NCBI GenBank assembly: GCA_049288015.1
Contig: JBAQGX010000003.1
Location: forward strand, 1-64,000
Length of the DNA: 64,000 nt
From: JAKLIN01 sp049288015
Lineage (GTDB): Archaea > Nanobdellota > Nanobdellia > Pacearchaeales > GW2011-AR1
Direction of reading: 5' to 3'
The notes beneath the pieces were generated by a model that made no database searches, was not told the DNA's origin, and worked only from the letters and a program-made list of their open reading frames with translations. The position numbers and the translations under genes are program-made. Shown piece after piece: positions 8,372 to 16,792 of this stretch (the stretch's first letter is position 1; each line of letters starts with the position of its first letter).

Positions 8372-8983
8372 ATGAAATCTGAAGAAGCAGAACGCATAAA
8401 AAAACAACTTCTCGAAAACATAGATATGAAGTTCCCGGGTGAAAGAGGAGAAAGTTTGAAAAGAAATATAAATTCAATGGATGACGAACAATTAGAAAAA
8501 TTTCTGAAAAAATCAGATCAAAGCGAATGTATATTTTGTTCAATTGCTTCAGGAAACGTTGAAAGCCATAAAATAGATGAAACCAAAGACGCTATTGCCG
8601 TATTAGAGATAAATCCAGTTTCTAGGGGGCATGTTATTGTAATACCAAAAGAGCATATACCTCTTGAAAAATTATCAACAGAAATTTCTGAATTTGCAAA
8701 AAAAGTTGCAGAGAACTTAAAAGAAAAACTAAATCCAAAAGATATTGAAATTGCGCCAGTAAATTTCCAAGGCCACGGAACCATAAATTTAATCCCAGTT
8801 TACACAAATGAAAGCATAAAATCAAGCAGATATAAGGCCCAAGAAGAGGAATTGGAGGAAGTATTAGATATTCTAAGAGAAAAACCAGAAGTTGTAAACA
8901 AAGTTAAAACTAAAAAAGAGAAAACTATAAAACCAAAAAAAATGAATTCAAAAAATATTTGGTTACCAAAAAGAATTCCATAA
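8372..8983 (+). CDS. HIT-fold protein with a degenerate histidine triad
   Basis: 203 residues: a helical N-terminal extension of about 50, then a HIT domain opening with the zinc-type CIFCSIASG (C53, C56) and containing INPVSRGHVIVIPKEH. Where active HIT hydrolases have HxHxH, this protein reads H135-G-T137-I-N139, so the central nucleophilic His is Thr and the third His is Asn. Nucleotidyl-hydrolase chemistry by the standard mechanism is therefore doubtful; a binding role is plausible. The C-terminus is lysine-rich. It overlaps the convergent prepilin peptidase gene by 21 bases. Confidence 0.82.
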   Translation: MKSEEAERIKKQLLENIDMKFPGERGESLKRNINSMDDEQLEKFLKKSDQSECIFCSIASGNVESHKIDETKDAIAVLEINPVSRGHVIVIPKEHIPLEKLSTEISEFAKKVAENLKEKLNPKDIEIAPVNFQGHGTINLIPVYTNESIKSSRYKAQEEELEEVLDILREKPEVVNKVKTKKEKTIKPKKMNSKNIWLPKRIP

Positions 8984-9811
8984 TCCAGTATTAATAAAAT
9001 AAATATATAATAAAAGTAAAAAACTAATAAGAAAAACAAGGCCAAAGGCTACTCCTTGCCTTATCATAACTGATTTATTTTTTTTTGTAAGTAACTTAAT
9101 ATCTTCTTTTTTAAGACCATCCCAGTTTGCCTTTATAACCCTATTACCAACTTTCACATCTTTGTAAAGCCAATCTCCCTCTCTTAACAATTTAGGATTC
9201 AGTTTTTTAATCATGCAAGATTCATCAACAGACTTTACATATACATAAAGAATAGGCATGATGAACACAATAATCCCAAGATAGAATAATAATATGTCTG
9301 AGAATAATCCCCCTATCATGATTAAAATTCCCAAAAGAGACAAAACAATATTAGTTCTCAACAGTTTTTTATATCTTATTATAAAATCTTTTTTAAACTT
9401 CCTGAAATTCTTTACCGCAAAATATCCGCTTGCAACAATCCCATACACAGAACCGCACAAGAAAAATAAGAGTAAGAATATGATAAAGATCTGTAAATTG
9501 TTTATTAAGTTATAGGATAATGGCAAAATAGATCCAAGAGAAATCATTAATTTTGCATCTCCCCCCCCAAATATTTTACCATAATACAACAGATTTCCAA
9601 TAACAAAAAATATTACGAGACCAATTAACCCTTGATAAAAGAAATTAAAATTGCTTGAAGAAAAAAGAGAATAAAAAAACCTAAATCCTAAAGCAAAGAG
9701 TATAAGAGAAAAGTTAAGCCAATTAGGAATCTCTGTTGTCTTAAAATCGTAAATCGTAGCAAACAAAATCCAAATGAACGCAAGCGATAGTAAAAAAATC
9801 ACTTCAATCAT
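8963..9811 (-). CDS. Type IV prepilin peptidase (A24 family)
   Basis: 282 residues with about six membrane segments. The two catalytic aspartates are visible: D22 in YDFKTTEIPN and D85 in the FGGGDAKL (GxGD-type) motif. It cleaves class III signal peptides of archaeal pilins on the cytoplasmic side of the membrane. It is the last gene of the minus-strand filament operon, so its substrates are very likely the pilin-like proteins encoded just upstream. Two regions beyond residue 200 are hydrophilic and unassigned. Confidence 0.9.
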   Translation of the reverse strand: MIEVIFLLSLAFIWILFATIYDFKTTEIPNWLNFSLILFALGFRFFYSLFSSSNFNFFYQGLIGLVIFFVIGNLLYYGKIFGGGDAKLMISLGSILPLSYNLINNLQIFIIFLLLFFLCGSVYGIVASGYFAVKNFRKFKKDFIIRYKKLLRTNIVLSLLGILIMIGGLFSDILLFYLGIIVFIMPILYVYVKSVDESCMIKKLNPKLLREGDWLYKDVKVGNRVIKANWDGLKKEDIKLLTKKNKSVMIRQGVAFGLVFLISFLLLLYIYFINTGLWNSFW

Positions 9812-9838
9812 TGTAAAAACTAGCTATGATCATTTAAA

Positions 9839-9952
9839 TTATTTACCAAGTATTGTCCTTCTGCTCCCTCCTAATTTGTAGGGATGTTTTTTCTTGTCTC
9901 TTTTTTTATCTTTTGACTTATTCCTTCTCTCAGAAAAAGTATAATCAGCCAT
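9839..9952 (-). CDS. Small basic protein of the filament operon
   Basis: An ORF of 37 residues begins MADYTFSERRNKSKDKK and ends KLGGSRRTILGK. It is extremely rich in Lys and Arg (nearly half of the residues). It fits the gap between the prepilin peptidase and the first pilin gene, with the same orientation and tight spacing, which supports a real gene. Function unknown; RNA or nucleoid binding would suit the charge. Confidence 0.5.
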   Translation of the reverse strand: MADYTFSERRNKSKDKKRDKKKHPYKLGGSRRTILGK

Positions 9953-9972
9953 TTTAAAGAATAAATAGAATA

Positions 9973-10311
9973 CTAAAATCTATAGGAAGGGCAACTAGAT
10001 GCAAGCTGAGGACATGTCTGTATAGCGTAAGCTGCAAACGAAGCATTCATTGAATAATTATAACAGCTTTGATTATAATTATTACCACCTGCAGTAAGCT
10101 GTGTAGACTTTGAACAAAAATCATATACACTCTGACTAGAGCACGCACTCTGGCACTGATTTACAATTGTATTAACATTATCAGAAGAAACAAAAGGGAG
10201 AATCTTACTCCATCCAATTGTAAATCCAATTATAAGAACTACTAAAACGACTATACCTAAAATGAGAAGAATTATTGTACTGATACTCATGCCCTGACCT
10301 CTTTCGTCCAT
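9973..10311 (-). CDS. Pilin-like protein with class III signal peptide (candidate major pilin)
   Basis: 112 residues. MDERGQGMSISTII begins a short charged leader followed by an uninterrupted hydrophobic helix (about residues 8-32), the hallmark of archaeal type IV pilins. The exposed domain is small, Gln/Ser/Asn-rich and has six cysteines likely to form disulfides outside the cell. It has its own TATA box at 10332-10339 within the operon, which would let it be made in excess, as expected of a major subunit. That role is inference. Confidence 0.75.
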   Translation of the reverse strand: MDERGQGMSISTIILLILGIVVLVVLIIGFTIGWSKILPFVSSDNVNTIVNQCQSACSSQSVYDFCSKSTQLTAGGNNYNQSCYNYSMNASFAAYAIQTCPQLASSCPSYRF

Positions 10312-10331
10312 CCCTTTAGTATGGATAATTT

Positions 10332-10339
10332 ATTTATAA
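10332..10339 (-). promoter_or_regulatory. Internal TATA box before the candidate major pilin
   Basis: Minus-strand TTTATAAA lies 21-28 bases upstream of the ATG at 10311, in the widest gap of the distal operon. It suggests separate expression of the gene at 9973-10311. Confidence 0.45.
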
Positions 10340-10345
10340 AACTTT

Positions 10346-10711
10346 TTATTTAGATAAGTCGACAAAGTACTTCACAGACAAAAGAGTTGGTTGATTCTTT
10401 GAAGATATCAAAGATATCAAATCAGGAGACTGATTTTGTTCTGCATTCAAAATCAATTGATTACCTTCTAGCTGCCCCCCTACTTTGTTTGCAGCATCTT
10501 GAGGTGAAAGCCCCAAATTAACATAAAGGTAAAAATTATTCAGAGTAACAGATAAATTTTCCACCGTATCAGTAGTAATAAAATTACTCTGGGTCTGCTG
10601 ATTATATAATATAAAACTTATAATTGCAAGTGCACAAATTGCAAAGACACCTATGACTAAGATCGTGATTGCAACATCTGCCCTTTTATTAAAATTCAAT
10701 TTTGGTGCCAT
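10346..10711 (-). CDS. Pilin-like protein
   Basis: 121 residues. A basic leader ending FNKRA precedes a hydrophobic helix at about residues 13-36 (VAITILVIGVFAICALAII). The extracellular part is small and predicted mostly helical-then-beta, without cysteines. Its start overlaps the end of the preceding gene by 16 bases, so the pair is translationally coupled. Likely a minor pilin; no closer family is recognised. Confidence 0.68.
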   Translation of the reverse strand: MAPKLNFNKRADVAITILVIGVFAICALAIISFILYNQQTQSNFITTDTVENLSVTLNNFYLYVNLGLSPQDAANKVGGQLEGNQLILNAEQNQSPDLISLISSKNQPTLLSVKYFVDLSK

Positions 10712-11202
10712 AATATTAATTGTACAAATTTATTATTGTCTAAGCTTATCTTATAGAATATTGTAGATACGGCAGGATTTGATTCTATTGAAACAACCGC
10801 TGCGGCAGGACCATTAAAATAAGGATTTTTATCTCCTATAACCTGTTTATCCGAATCTAAAAGTCCTAGATAGATCCCCTTAGAATAATAGCCTTCATAT
10901 AAAGAATTAAACAATACGGATGCAAGATTACCGTTAGAACTACTCAAGTTTCCTTGCTGACCAAGTTCATAATAAATAGGTAGACCTGAGATATCCTTGG
11001 TGAGTAAATAAGAAGTAAAAGACTTTTCTGCAAATAAATCTTGATGATTCATAGGAGGAAAAACTTTGCTCTTGCCCACTAGCGAAGCAAGAAAGGTAGA
11101 AACAATTAAAATAACTAAAATGATTATGGTAGCAACTACCCAAGTTATTGTTTCAGAGACTTGTGCCTGTTTACTCTTTATTAAAAAATTATTGTGCAAC
11201 AT
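10696..11202 (-). CDS. Pilin-like protein with QxSET-type start
   Basis: 168 residues. The leader ends KSKQAQVSETITW, the glutamate at +5 and the hydrophobic run to about residue 43 being classic for a prepilin. The ectodomain has no cysteine. It overlaps the amidase gene upstream and the next pilin gene downstream, so its dose is tied to both. Likely a minor pilin. Confidence 0.72.
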   Translation of the reverse strand: MLHNNFLIKSKQAQVSETITWVVATIIILVILIVSTFLASLVGKSKVFPPMNHQDLFAEKSFTSYLLTKDISGLPIYYELGQQGNLSSSNGNLASVLFNSLYEGYYSKGIYLGLLDSDKQVIGDKNPYFNGPAAAVVSIESNPAVSTIFYKISLDNNKFVQLILWHQN

Positions 11203-12427
11203 TTTTCTCAGTTTTTCCTACCAAGGCTAAAATTTTAACAACATATTTATTTCCACTTGGATCTAAAACATAAAAACTTCTTTCCTGCTGACCCAGATTT
11301 GAAGAACTTGTTGAAATTGAAACGGCCCCTCTTAGTAAAATCTGCTGCATAAACTGATCCCACGGAAATTGTGGTCCTGGATCTGACTTATACGTGGTAA
11401 TCTGATAATGACCAATTATATGATCTCTATCTAGCGGAATCTTATATCTAGATGCAATATCCGACACAAGATTTGTAAGAGCAGTTATCTGTGCAGGAGT
11501 GTAAGTTTCCCACTGCTGCCCATCCGCACTTACTGAATTTGCACAATAAGATAAATTCTTATAAGAAGCTACGCTGCATAAAGGCCCAAGATTTACAAGT
11601 TCTATTCCAATAGAATTGGTATTAAAACCAGGTATACAACACCACACACTTTGAGGAGGATTAGCGGAAAACTGACAACTTGGATCCAACAATCCATCCG
11701 AATCAATACAAGAAGATGAACATTTTGGCCTTGTTATTGTAGTTGTGGAAGAGTCAGAAAACTGCCCAGAAGAAGATGTTCCAATATTACAACCTGCGTG
11801 CTGTGCCATATTGCTTTCAGGCTGAAATGCATTCTGATATTGGGGAGGTGCAAATTGATTCTCATTAGTATATGAAATAACATTCCCGTCTCGGTCTATC
11901 ATATAATGTATGCTTAATCCATTCTGACTTATTGTTTCAATAGCCCCTACAGCATCAGTACCTTCAGTAGCATGAATAACTATTGTGTTAACACTTCTTA
12001 CTGTAGAAGTCTGAGATGATGGCGCAGTAAATTCCCACGCAGTCTTCAAGTTAATGTCACCTACAGTAGAGTTCAGCAATTCATCACCTAAAGTGCCAGG
12101 CAAAGTCTGATCAAACTTGTAAATTCCAACTTCCGCATAATACTGAGGTTGATTTTTCCATCCGTAAACATCTTCAACATTAAAATTTAAATGACAAAAT
12201 TGTGTTAGGTTATTCTGAAATTGAGAAGTAAAAACAAGACTATTAAGATATCCTTTGCTAGTCATACAGTCTGCAATCTGGTCTCCTAGAAGTTTACTTT
12301 CAATGTTTCTTATGTCGTAAGGCGAACCATAGAATAAATATGCCATATAAACAACGGCACCAGCCACGATAAACAAAATCACAAACCAGTATATAGACAG
12401 TACAATATCAGCTCCCTTTTTGTGCAT
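11189..12427 (-). CDS. Pilin-anchored N-acetylmuramoyl-L-alanine amidase (Amidase_2/PGRP fold)
   Basis: 412 residues. The N-terminus (KKGADI, then hydrophobic 9-33) resembles the other pilin-like proteins of the operon. Residues about 145-365 form an Amidase_2 domain: NTIVIHATEG (H152), SIHYMIDRDG (H174), AQHAG (H210), SIGIELVNLG (E276), IIGHYQITTYKSDPGP (H340, K347, D349). H152, H340 and D349 match the AmpD-type zinc ligands, and E276 and K347 the catalytic pair, so the enzyme should be active. Eight cysteines between 213 and 295 suggest a disulfide-braced insert, fitting an extracellular location. The family cuts the lactyl-L-Ala bond of peptidoglycan, a polymer this archaeon should lack. 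Gene overlaps join it to pilin genes on both sides. Confidence 0.88.
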   Translation of the reverse strand: MHKKGADIVLSIYWFVILFIVAGAVVYMAYLFYGSPYDIRNIESKLLGDQIADCMTSKGYLNSLVFTSQFQNNLTQFCHLNFNVEDVYGWKNQPQYYAEVGIYKFDQTLPGTLGDELLNSTVGDINLKTAWEFTAPSSQTSTVRSVNTIVIHATEGTDAVGAIETISQNGLSIHYMIDRDGNVISYTNENQFAPPQYQNAFQPESNMAQHAGCNIGTSSSGQFSDSSTTTITRPKCSSSCIDSDGLLDPSCQFSANPPQSVWCCIPGFNTNSIGIELVNLGPLCSVASYKNLSYCANSVSADGQQWETYTPAQITALTNLVSDIASRYKIPLDRDHIIGHYQITTYKSDPGPQFPWDQFMQQILLRGAVSISTSSSNLGQQERSFYVLDPSGNKYVVKILALVGKTEKNVAQ

Positions 12428-12824
12428 TATAATCTCCTATAAAAAATATCCATTGATTATTTGCCTCATCTAAATAATTTCTGGAAGTATTTACATCATT
12501 GAAGAATGAATAAGAATAGCCTCCGTTCTGCCGGAGAGTTACCGTAACTACATTACCTTGTATGCTTACTATATTTTTTAGGCTACTTTCGCCCAAACTA
12601 GACTTAGATGCTTTTATTGCATCAGCCATATTAAGACTAATCATCATTCCTGGTTTTGAAGAATCTAGAATCAAAGCAATTTCCTTAGCATACTTTTCTT
12701 CTAGAACTGCAGATGTTCCAGATTTTGATATTAGGAAAAATATTAGGATTGCAATGAAAACAACATTGATAATAACAGCAATTATGGTCTCCATAAGAAG
12801 CGTAGAACCCCTTTTATTTTGCAT
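12408..12824 (-). CDS. Pilin-like protein
   Basis: 138 residues. MQNKRGSTLLMETIIAV gives a basic leader, a Glu near +6 and a hydrophobic helix to about residue 32. The ectodomain has no cysteine and ends WIFFIGDYNAQKGS. It overlaps the amidase gene by 20 bases, so amidase translation is likely coupled to it. Probably a minor pilin that pairs with the amidase subunit; this pairing is inference from gene order. Confidence 0.7.
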   Translation of the reverse strand: MQNKRGSTLLMETIIAVIINVVFIAILIFFLISKSGTSAVLEEKYAKEIALILDSSKPGMMISLNMADAIKASKSSLGESSLKNIVSIQGNVVTVTLRQNGGYSYSFFNDVNTSRNYLDEANNQWIFFIGDYNAQKGS

Positions 12825-12854
12825 ATAAAAATATAGACTAGATATTAATAAATG

Positions 12855-13592
12855 TTAAGCTTGAGTAACAAAATTTGAACATTTAAGTTCAGTAGACAAT
12901 TGATTTTGAGGTAAATAAGAGGGAGGAATATTACCATTTCCACCAAAGAATCCTCCTGCCCAACCAGTATAATATCCAGTAGCAATAGAATATTGTTGAT
13001 CTGTTATAATATTATTATTCAAGTTATCCTTTAAAACAGAGTAATTAGACAATAAGGGAGCAACACTATACACCCCATATAAATAAGTTAAATAGGTTTG
13101 AGTATTATCTTTCAATGCACTATTCATATAACTAAAAAATTGAGAGTAAGGAATATCATAGTTCTTAGCAAGTATTTTACTGTCAAACTCAACAACAGAA
13201 CACAAAGCACATCCACTTGATCCAAAAAGTCCCTTAGTTCCATAATTTAATTTTCCTTCTCCAAACATCGACCAACAACTAGACAACTGATCTGCAACTG
13301 CCTTCATTATCTCTGTTTTATTATTTACATCCACACTAATTGTGACAGTAGGATTAAGATTGGCACACTTTCCTCCTCCGGTTATGCATACATAATCCGT
13401 TTTACAATTTAGATAACCCACTGTACCTGCGCTCTTAGAGTTTAAAACTACAGAATTATAACAAATTTGGCTATTACTTGTAGACCCAAGGTTAAGCCTA
13501 TATAGAACATAAAGAATCACGATAAAACTTACTATCAAAATTATAATCATTACTATTTGTGTTGTTGTGAGTTCTCCTTTTTTTTCCATCAT
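12855..13592 (-). CDS. Large cysteine-rich pilin-like protein
   Basis: 245 residues. A short leader MMEKKGELTTTQ precedes a hydrophobic helix at about 13-32. The ectodomain contains about nine cysteines (for example YLNCKTDYVC and SSGCALC), many Asn/Ser/Tyr residues and glycine-rich GWAGGFFGGNG. Its size and disulfides suggest a tip or adhesin-like minor pilin. The start codon overlaps the stop of the 33-residue gene upstream. Confidence 0.68.
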   Translation of the reverse strand: MMEKKGELTTTQIVMIIILIVSFIVILYVLYRLNLGSTSNSQICYNSVVLNSKSAGTVGYLNCKTDYVCITGGGKCANLNPTVTISVDVNNKTEIMKAVADQLSSCWSMFGEGKLNYGTKGLFGSSGCALCSVVEFDSKILAKNYDIPYSQFFSYMNSALKDNTQTYLTYLYGVYSVAPLLSNYSVLKDNLNNNIITDQQYSIATGYYTGWAGGFFGGNGNIPPSYLPQNQLSTELKCSNFVTQA

Positions 13593-13690
13593 ACTATTCC
13601 AAATTTTTTAAGCATAAAATATAATCCCGCAAAAGCTATCACAAAAAATACTACCCACATTAAATACTTTATTAAAACATCAAGGTCCAT
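13589..13690 (-). CDS. Small single-span membrane protein of the filament operon
   Basis: A 33-residue ORF, MDLDVLIKYLMWVVFF onward, is almost entirely one hydrophobic helix with a basic end (MLKKFGIV). It overlaps the pilin genes on both sides (11 bases upstream, 4 downstream), which argues strongly for real translation. Function unknown; similar micro-membrane proteins recur twice more in this operon. Confidence 0.6.
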   Translation of the reverse strand: MDLDVLIKYLMWVVFFVIAFAGLYFMLKKFGIV

Positions 13691-14231
13691 TTGCTTGAAT
13701 TGCCTTTGTCTGATAATTTATTGATAAAACTAAAGGAGGATTAATAAGAAGAGATCGGCTTTGTCCTGTAGAAGAACCAAATGCACTATTTGTAGTAACA
13801 TAAGTTTGACCATTTATAGAATAATTACTTTGTAAACATACTCCATAATTATCACAAAGTTGAGCTGTAGATGACGGACTATTTGAAGTCACAACAGATA
13901 ATTTGCAGATACAAAGACAATTTGTCCATCCAACACTTGAACATTTCTTTGGGATAATGTCTTGAGCAGAGGAAGTAAGGCCCAAGTTAGCCAACTGTGG
14001 AAACGAAGCAAGGAACCAAGGACTTGCAGGGTTATAGATTACAGCTTGATTAGCACCCACAGAAATTTGACCCACAAGATAGTTTAGAGAATCCTGTGCA
14101 TAAGCAAGATTTGGATCACGTGAATAATTTGTATAAAGATAGATAATAAATAAAACCAAAAACAAGATTGCAATTACCGCAATAATTATTTTTACTGTTT
14201 CCTCTCCAAGCAAAAATCCTCTTTTGTTCAT
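13680..14231 (-). CDS. Pilin-like protein
   Basis: 183 residues. MNKRGFLLGEETVKIIIAV is a clear prepilin start with Glu at +6/+7 and a hydrophobic helix to about residue 32. The exposed part has cysteines in KKCSSVGWTNCLCICKL and LCDNYGVC, suggesting a knotted loop. It shares an ATGA overlap with the small membrane gene upstream. Likely a minor pilin. Confidence 0.7.
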   Translation of the reverse strand: MNKRGFLLGEETVKIIIAVIAILFLVLFIIYLYTNYSRDPNLAYAQDSLNYLVGQISVGANQAVIYNPASPWFLASFPQLANLGLTSSAQDIIPKKCSSVGWTNCLCICKLSVVTSNSPSSTAQLCDNYGVCLQSNYSINGQTYVTTNSAFGSSTGQSRSLLINPPLVLSINYQTKAIQANGP

Positions 14232-14389
14232 TTTAAAACTAAGAAAAATTTCGAAGTATTATCCCCGAATCCCTGAAAAAAGCCAATTACTTGATTCTTA
14301 AAAAACAGATACAATAAAATTAACACAACGACTACCACTAAAACTCCTAAAATTATTTTTATTAATTGATCTATTGTTAGTTCTGACAT
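14228..14389 (-). CDS. Small membrane protein of the filament operon
   Basis: 53-residue ORF beginning MSELTIDQLIKIILG with one strong hydrophobic helix (about 11-30) and a polar tail (GFGDNTSKFF). It begins right after the previous stop codon (TAA directly followed by ATG) and overlaps the next gene by four bases. No family recognised; the charge pattern places the N-terminus outside the usual KRG signal class, so it may be an accessory membrane subunit. Confidence 0.6.
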   Translation of the reverse strand: MSELTIDQLIKIILGVLVVVVVLILLYLFFKNQVIGFFQGFGDNTSKFFLVLK

Positions 14390-14536
14390 TTAGCCTCCAA
14401 AAATATTTTTAATTTTATCAATCAAAGAAAATCCAGTGCCCTGTAGAATAAAAATTGTTATCATTAGAATTACAAGTACAGCTATAGCAATCAAGAGCCA
14501 AGGAAGAAACTCAGATATAATTCCTCTTTTGTACAT
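14390..14536 (-). CDS. Mini-pilin-like membrane protein
   Basis: 48-residue ORF. MYKRGIISEFLPWLLIAIAV has the KRG leader, Glu near +5 and a hydrophobic helix of the prepilin type, but only about 17 residues follow it (GTGFSLIDKIKNIFGG). It could be a processed micro-subunit or an assembly helper. It is the first small gene after the FlaJ-like platform gene. Confidence 0.62.
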   Translation of the reverse strand: MYKRGIISEFLPWLLIAIAVLVILMITIFILQGTGFSLIDKIKNIFGG

Positions 14537-14568
14537 AATAAATCAATAAAAGTTTTATTAATAAACTT

Positions 14569-16749
14569 TTAGCTGCCAACAATATTTCCTAATACAACTG
14601 AGGCTAAAATAAAGAGTGCCAAAGTAGAAATAACAGAAACTACAAAGTATAATGTAACTCCTTTGGCAAGATTTTTTCCGGTGCTGCTAGTCTTCTCAAG
14701 TTTGTCTTCCCCAGAGTCAATTGTTACAAGTGCGCTAGTCAAAATGAAAGTAATTTCGACAAGATATATTCCTATAGCAAGCTGCAAATAATATGGTGGA
14801 ATCATATTAGTTAAATCAAATAAAGATAGTATACTCCCAATATTTCCTAACCCTGCTGTGCTATTCCCTTGTAATTGTGCAAGATTTAGCTTATTCAGTA
14901 TTGTTGTTATCATAGCTGCAAGTCCAACAACAACACCTGCAAGCAAAGGAGCAAGAAAAGTCATATTGCTCTTCATATCTGAAATTATCTCCGCAAGAAG
15001 ATCTCTTAATCTGTCCGTAATCTTTTGAATATTTTTTACATATTCCGAAATAGACATCAAACTAACAGCCGCAATTTTCAATCCCTTCTTTGAAGCTTCC
15101 ACAAGGATTCTCATGCTAGTTGCAATTAAATCAGAAGGGTAAGAATTTATTGCACCTCTTTTAGGATCAAATATAGCTCCTTCCACACCCATTCCTCCTT
15201 GCTGAATATTATAATTAACCTTCCTAAAAAAATCCGATGTTTTAAGACCCGTAGTAGATTCCGCAATTCTTCCAAAGACTAGCTCAGGAGGAGTTCCACT
15301 ACCAAGTCTATTGCCCAATTGAAATAAAGAGTTATTAAATTCATTTTCAAGCTCTTTTGTATTCTCTCTTTCTTTGATTAAATTTTTTGTTTTATCCCTA
15401 TATGCTATAGAAAAGAAAAGTGCTAACCCTAAAGGAATAAACATACCTAATATCAAAGAACCAACCCCAAAAGGTCCTTGTATTGCTCCATTGGCCGCGG
15501 TCGTAAATCCAAAAAAACTCTCATTTCCAAGAATTCCAAGCCCCAATTGAGAGAAAGTTATGTCATTAGTCTGAAATCCTAACAATTGTGGTAAAGGAGT
15601 AAATCCCCATATCAAAGGTAAGAAACCTAAAATAAATAGAGGGAGACATATAATAAAAGCCTTGACATAAGGTTGTGTGCTTTTATATTCAGAATAATGT
15701 GGATTTCTTTCAAGCAAGCTGGTTTCACCATAACCTCCCGGTCTCATCATCAAATATTTATTCATAAGAAAAAATGCAAGAAAAGGAATAACTAAATCAT
15801 ACAGTATAAAGACTTCACTAGCATTAATTAAATTGCCGACCATTATTGAAGCAAGAGGTAATAATGCTAATCCTAAAACTGGTAAAGTAGTTCCAAGCAT
15901 GTAAGTACTTTCTATAGGCCCCTTAACATCGTGAACGAATTTAAGCATTTTGTCATAAACCCCATCAAGAATTACCTGAAGTGCCTTTTCCAAGGTTAAA
16001 ATTCTAGTATTATCATCTGGTTCAAATAAACTGCTTTCAATAAGATGAAAAGATTCTATAAATTCTGGAGAATAATCTCTCCATCCATCTAAATAAAAAT
16101 CAAGACTCTCTTTTATTGTTGAGAACTTTCCAATTTCAACATCATAAAAAATTTTCTTAAAATCTAAAGCAAGAGGATATTCTAATTGCTCTGCTGCAAA
16201 TGAAATCGCTTTTTCAAGGTTTGAAGTATGCCTCATATAAACAACTATATATAATATAGAGGGGACCATCTGAGATGAAGCTTTCAACCTCCATTGATTT
16301 GCAAACCTTTGAGGATAACCATTCATATAACTGAATAAGAATAATGAAGAAATAACTACCAAAACAAAGAACATTACAGGAATATTACCCGTAAACACAT
16401 AGATTGACACAGTAATAAAAAGTCCAAGAATAAAAACAACAAAAAAAGTTATGGCACTTAATGCAACTGCCTGCCAAGGTTCAACATCAAGATGTGCAAT
16501 TTCCAATTGCCTCCTTACCTTGTCTTCATCTTTTTTTGCAACTTTAATCTTTATCAGATTTCCAAGAGTATGACACCATTTTTCATACCTGCTCCAAGCA
16601 GGAGCCATCTCCTCTTTAAAGGTTGAGTAAGCTCTACTATATTCCCCATTTGGAACTTCTCTTGTATTAATGCTGTTTTCTATCTTGCTTCCATACTTTT
16701 TCAGAATTTCATTCACATCCGGTCTAGGGGGAGGTTGTTGAGGGGGCAT
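14569..16749 (-). CDS. FlaJ/TadC-like type IV filament platform protein
   Basis: 726 residues, longer than a typical FlaJ (about 560). An N-terminal cytosolic region of about 90 residues is followed by membrane helices near 95-150, a cytosolic T2SSF-type domain (about 160-290), further helices, a second T2SSF-type domain (about 475-590) and C-terminal helices. It is the inner-membrane scaffold that the ATPase rotates or deforms to insert pilins. It pairs with the ATPase gene upstream and lies ahead of all the pilin genes, a complete assembly core. Confidence 0.87.
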   Translation of the reverse strand: MPPQQPPPRPDVNEILKKYGSKIENSINTREVPNGEYSRAYSTFKEEMAPAWSRYEKWCHTLGNLIKIKVAKKDEDKVRRQLEIAHLDVEPWQAVALSAITFFVVFILGLFITVSIYVFTGNIPVMFFVLVVISSLFLFSYMNGYPQRFANQWRLKASSQMVPSILYIVVYMRHTSNLEKAISFAAEQLEYPLALDFKKIFYDVEIGKFSTIKESLDFYLDGWRDYSPEFIESFHLIESSLFEPDDNTRILTLEKALQVILDGVYDKMLKFVHDVKGPIESTYMLGTTLPVLGLALLPLASIMVGNLINASEVFILYDLVIPFLAFFLMNKYLMMRPGGYGETSLLERNPHYSEYKSTQPYVKAFIICLPLFILGFLPLIWGFTPLPQLLGFQTNDITFSQLGLGILGNESFFGFTTAANGAIQGPFGVGSLILGMFIPLGLALFFSIAYRDKTKNLIKERENTKELENEFNNSLFQLGNRLGSGTPPELVFGRIAESTTGLKTSDFFRKVNYNIQQGGMGVEGAIFDPKRGAINSYPSDLIATSMRILVEASKKGLKIAAVSLMSISEYVKNIQKITDRLRDLLAEIISDMKSNMTFLAPLLAGVVVGLAAMITTILNKLNLAQLQGNSTAGLGNIGSILSLFDLTNMIPPYYLQLAIGIYLVEITFILTSALVTIDSGEDKLEKTSSTGKNLAKGVTLYFVVSVISTLALFILASVVLGNIVGS

Positions 16750-16792
16750 TTTACTCTTTTATCTAAGAAAAATATTTCTAATTAATAAACTT

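Noticed and set aside
11189..12427. Reading the amidase gene as a prophage endolysin
   Set aside because: No phage structural genes are nearby, the gene overlaps pilin genes on both sides, and it has a pilin-like N-terminus with export signs.
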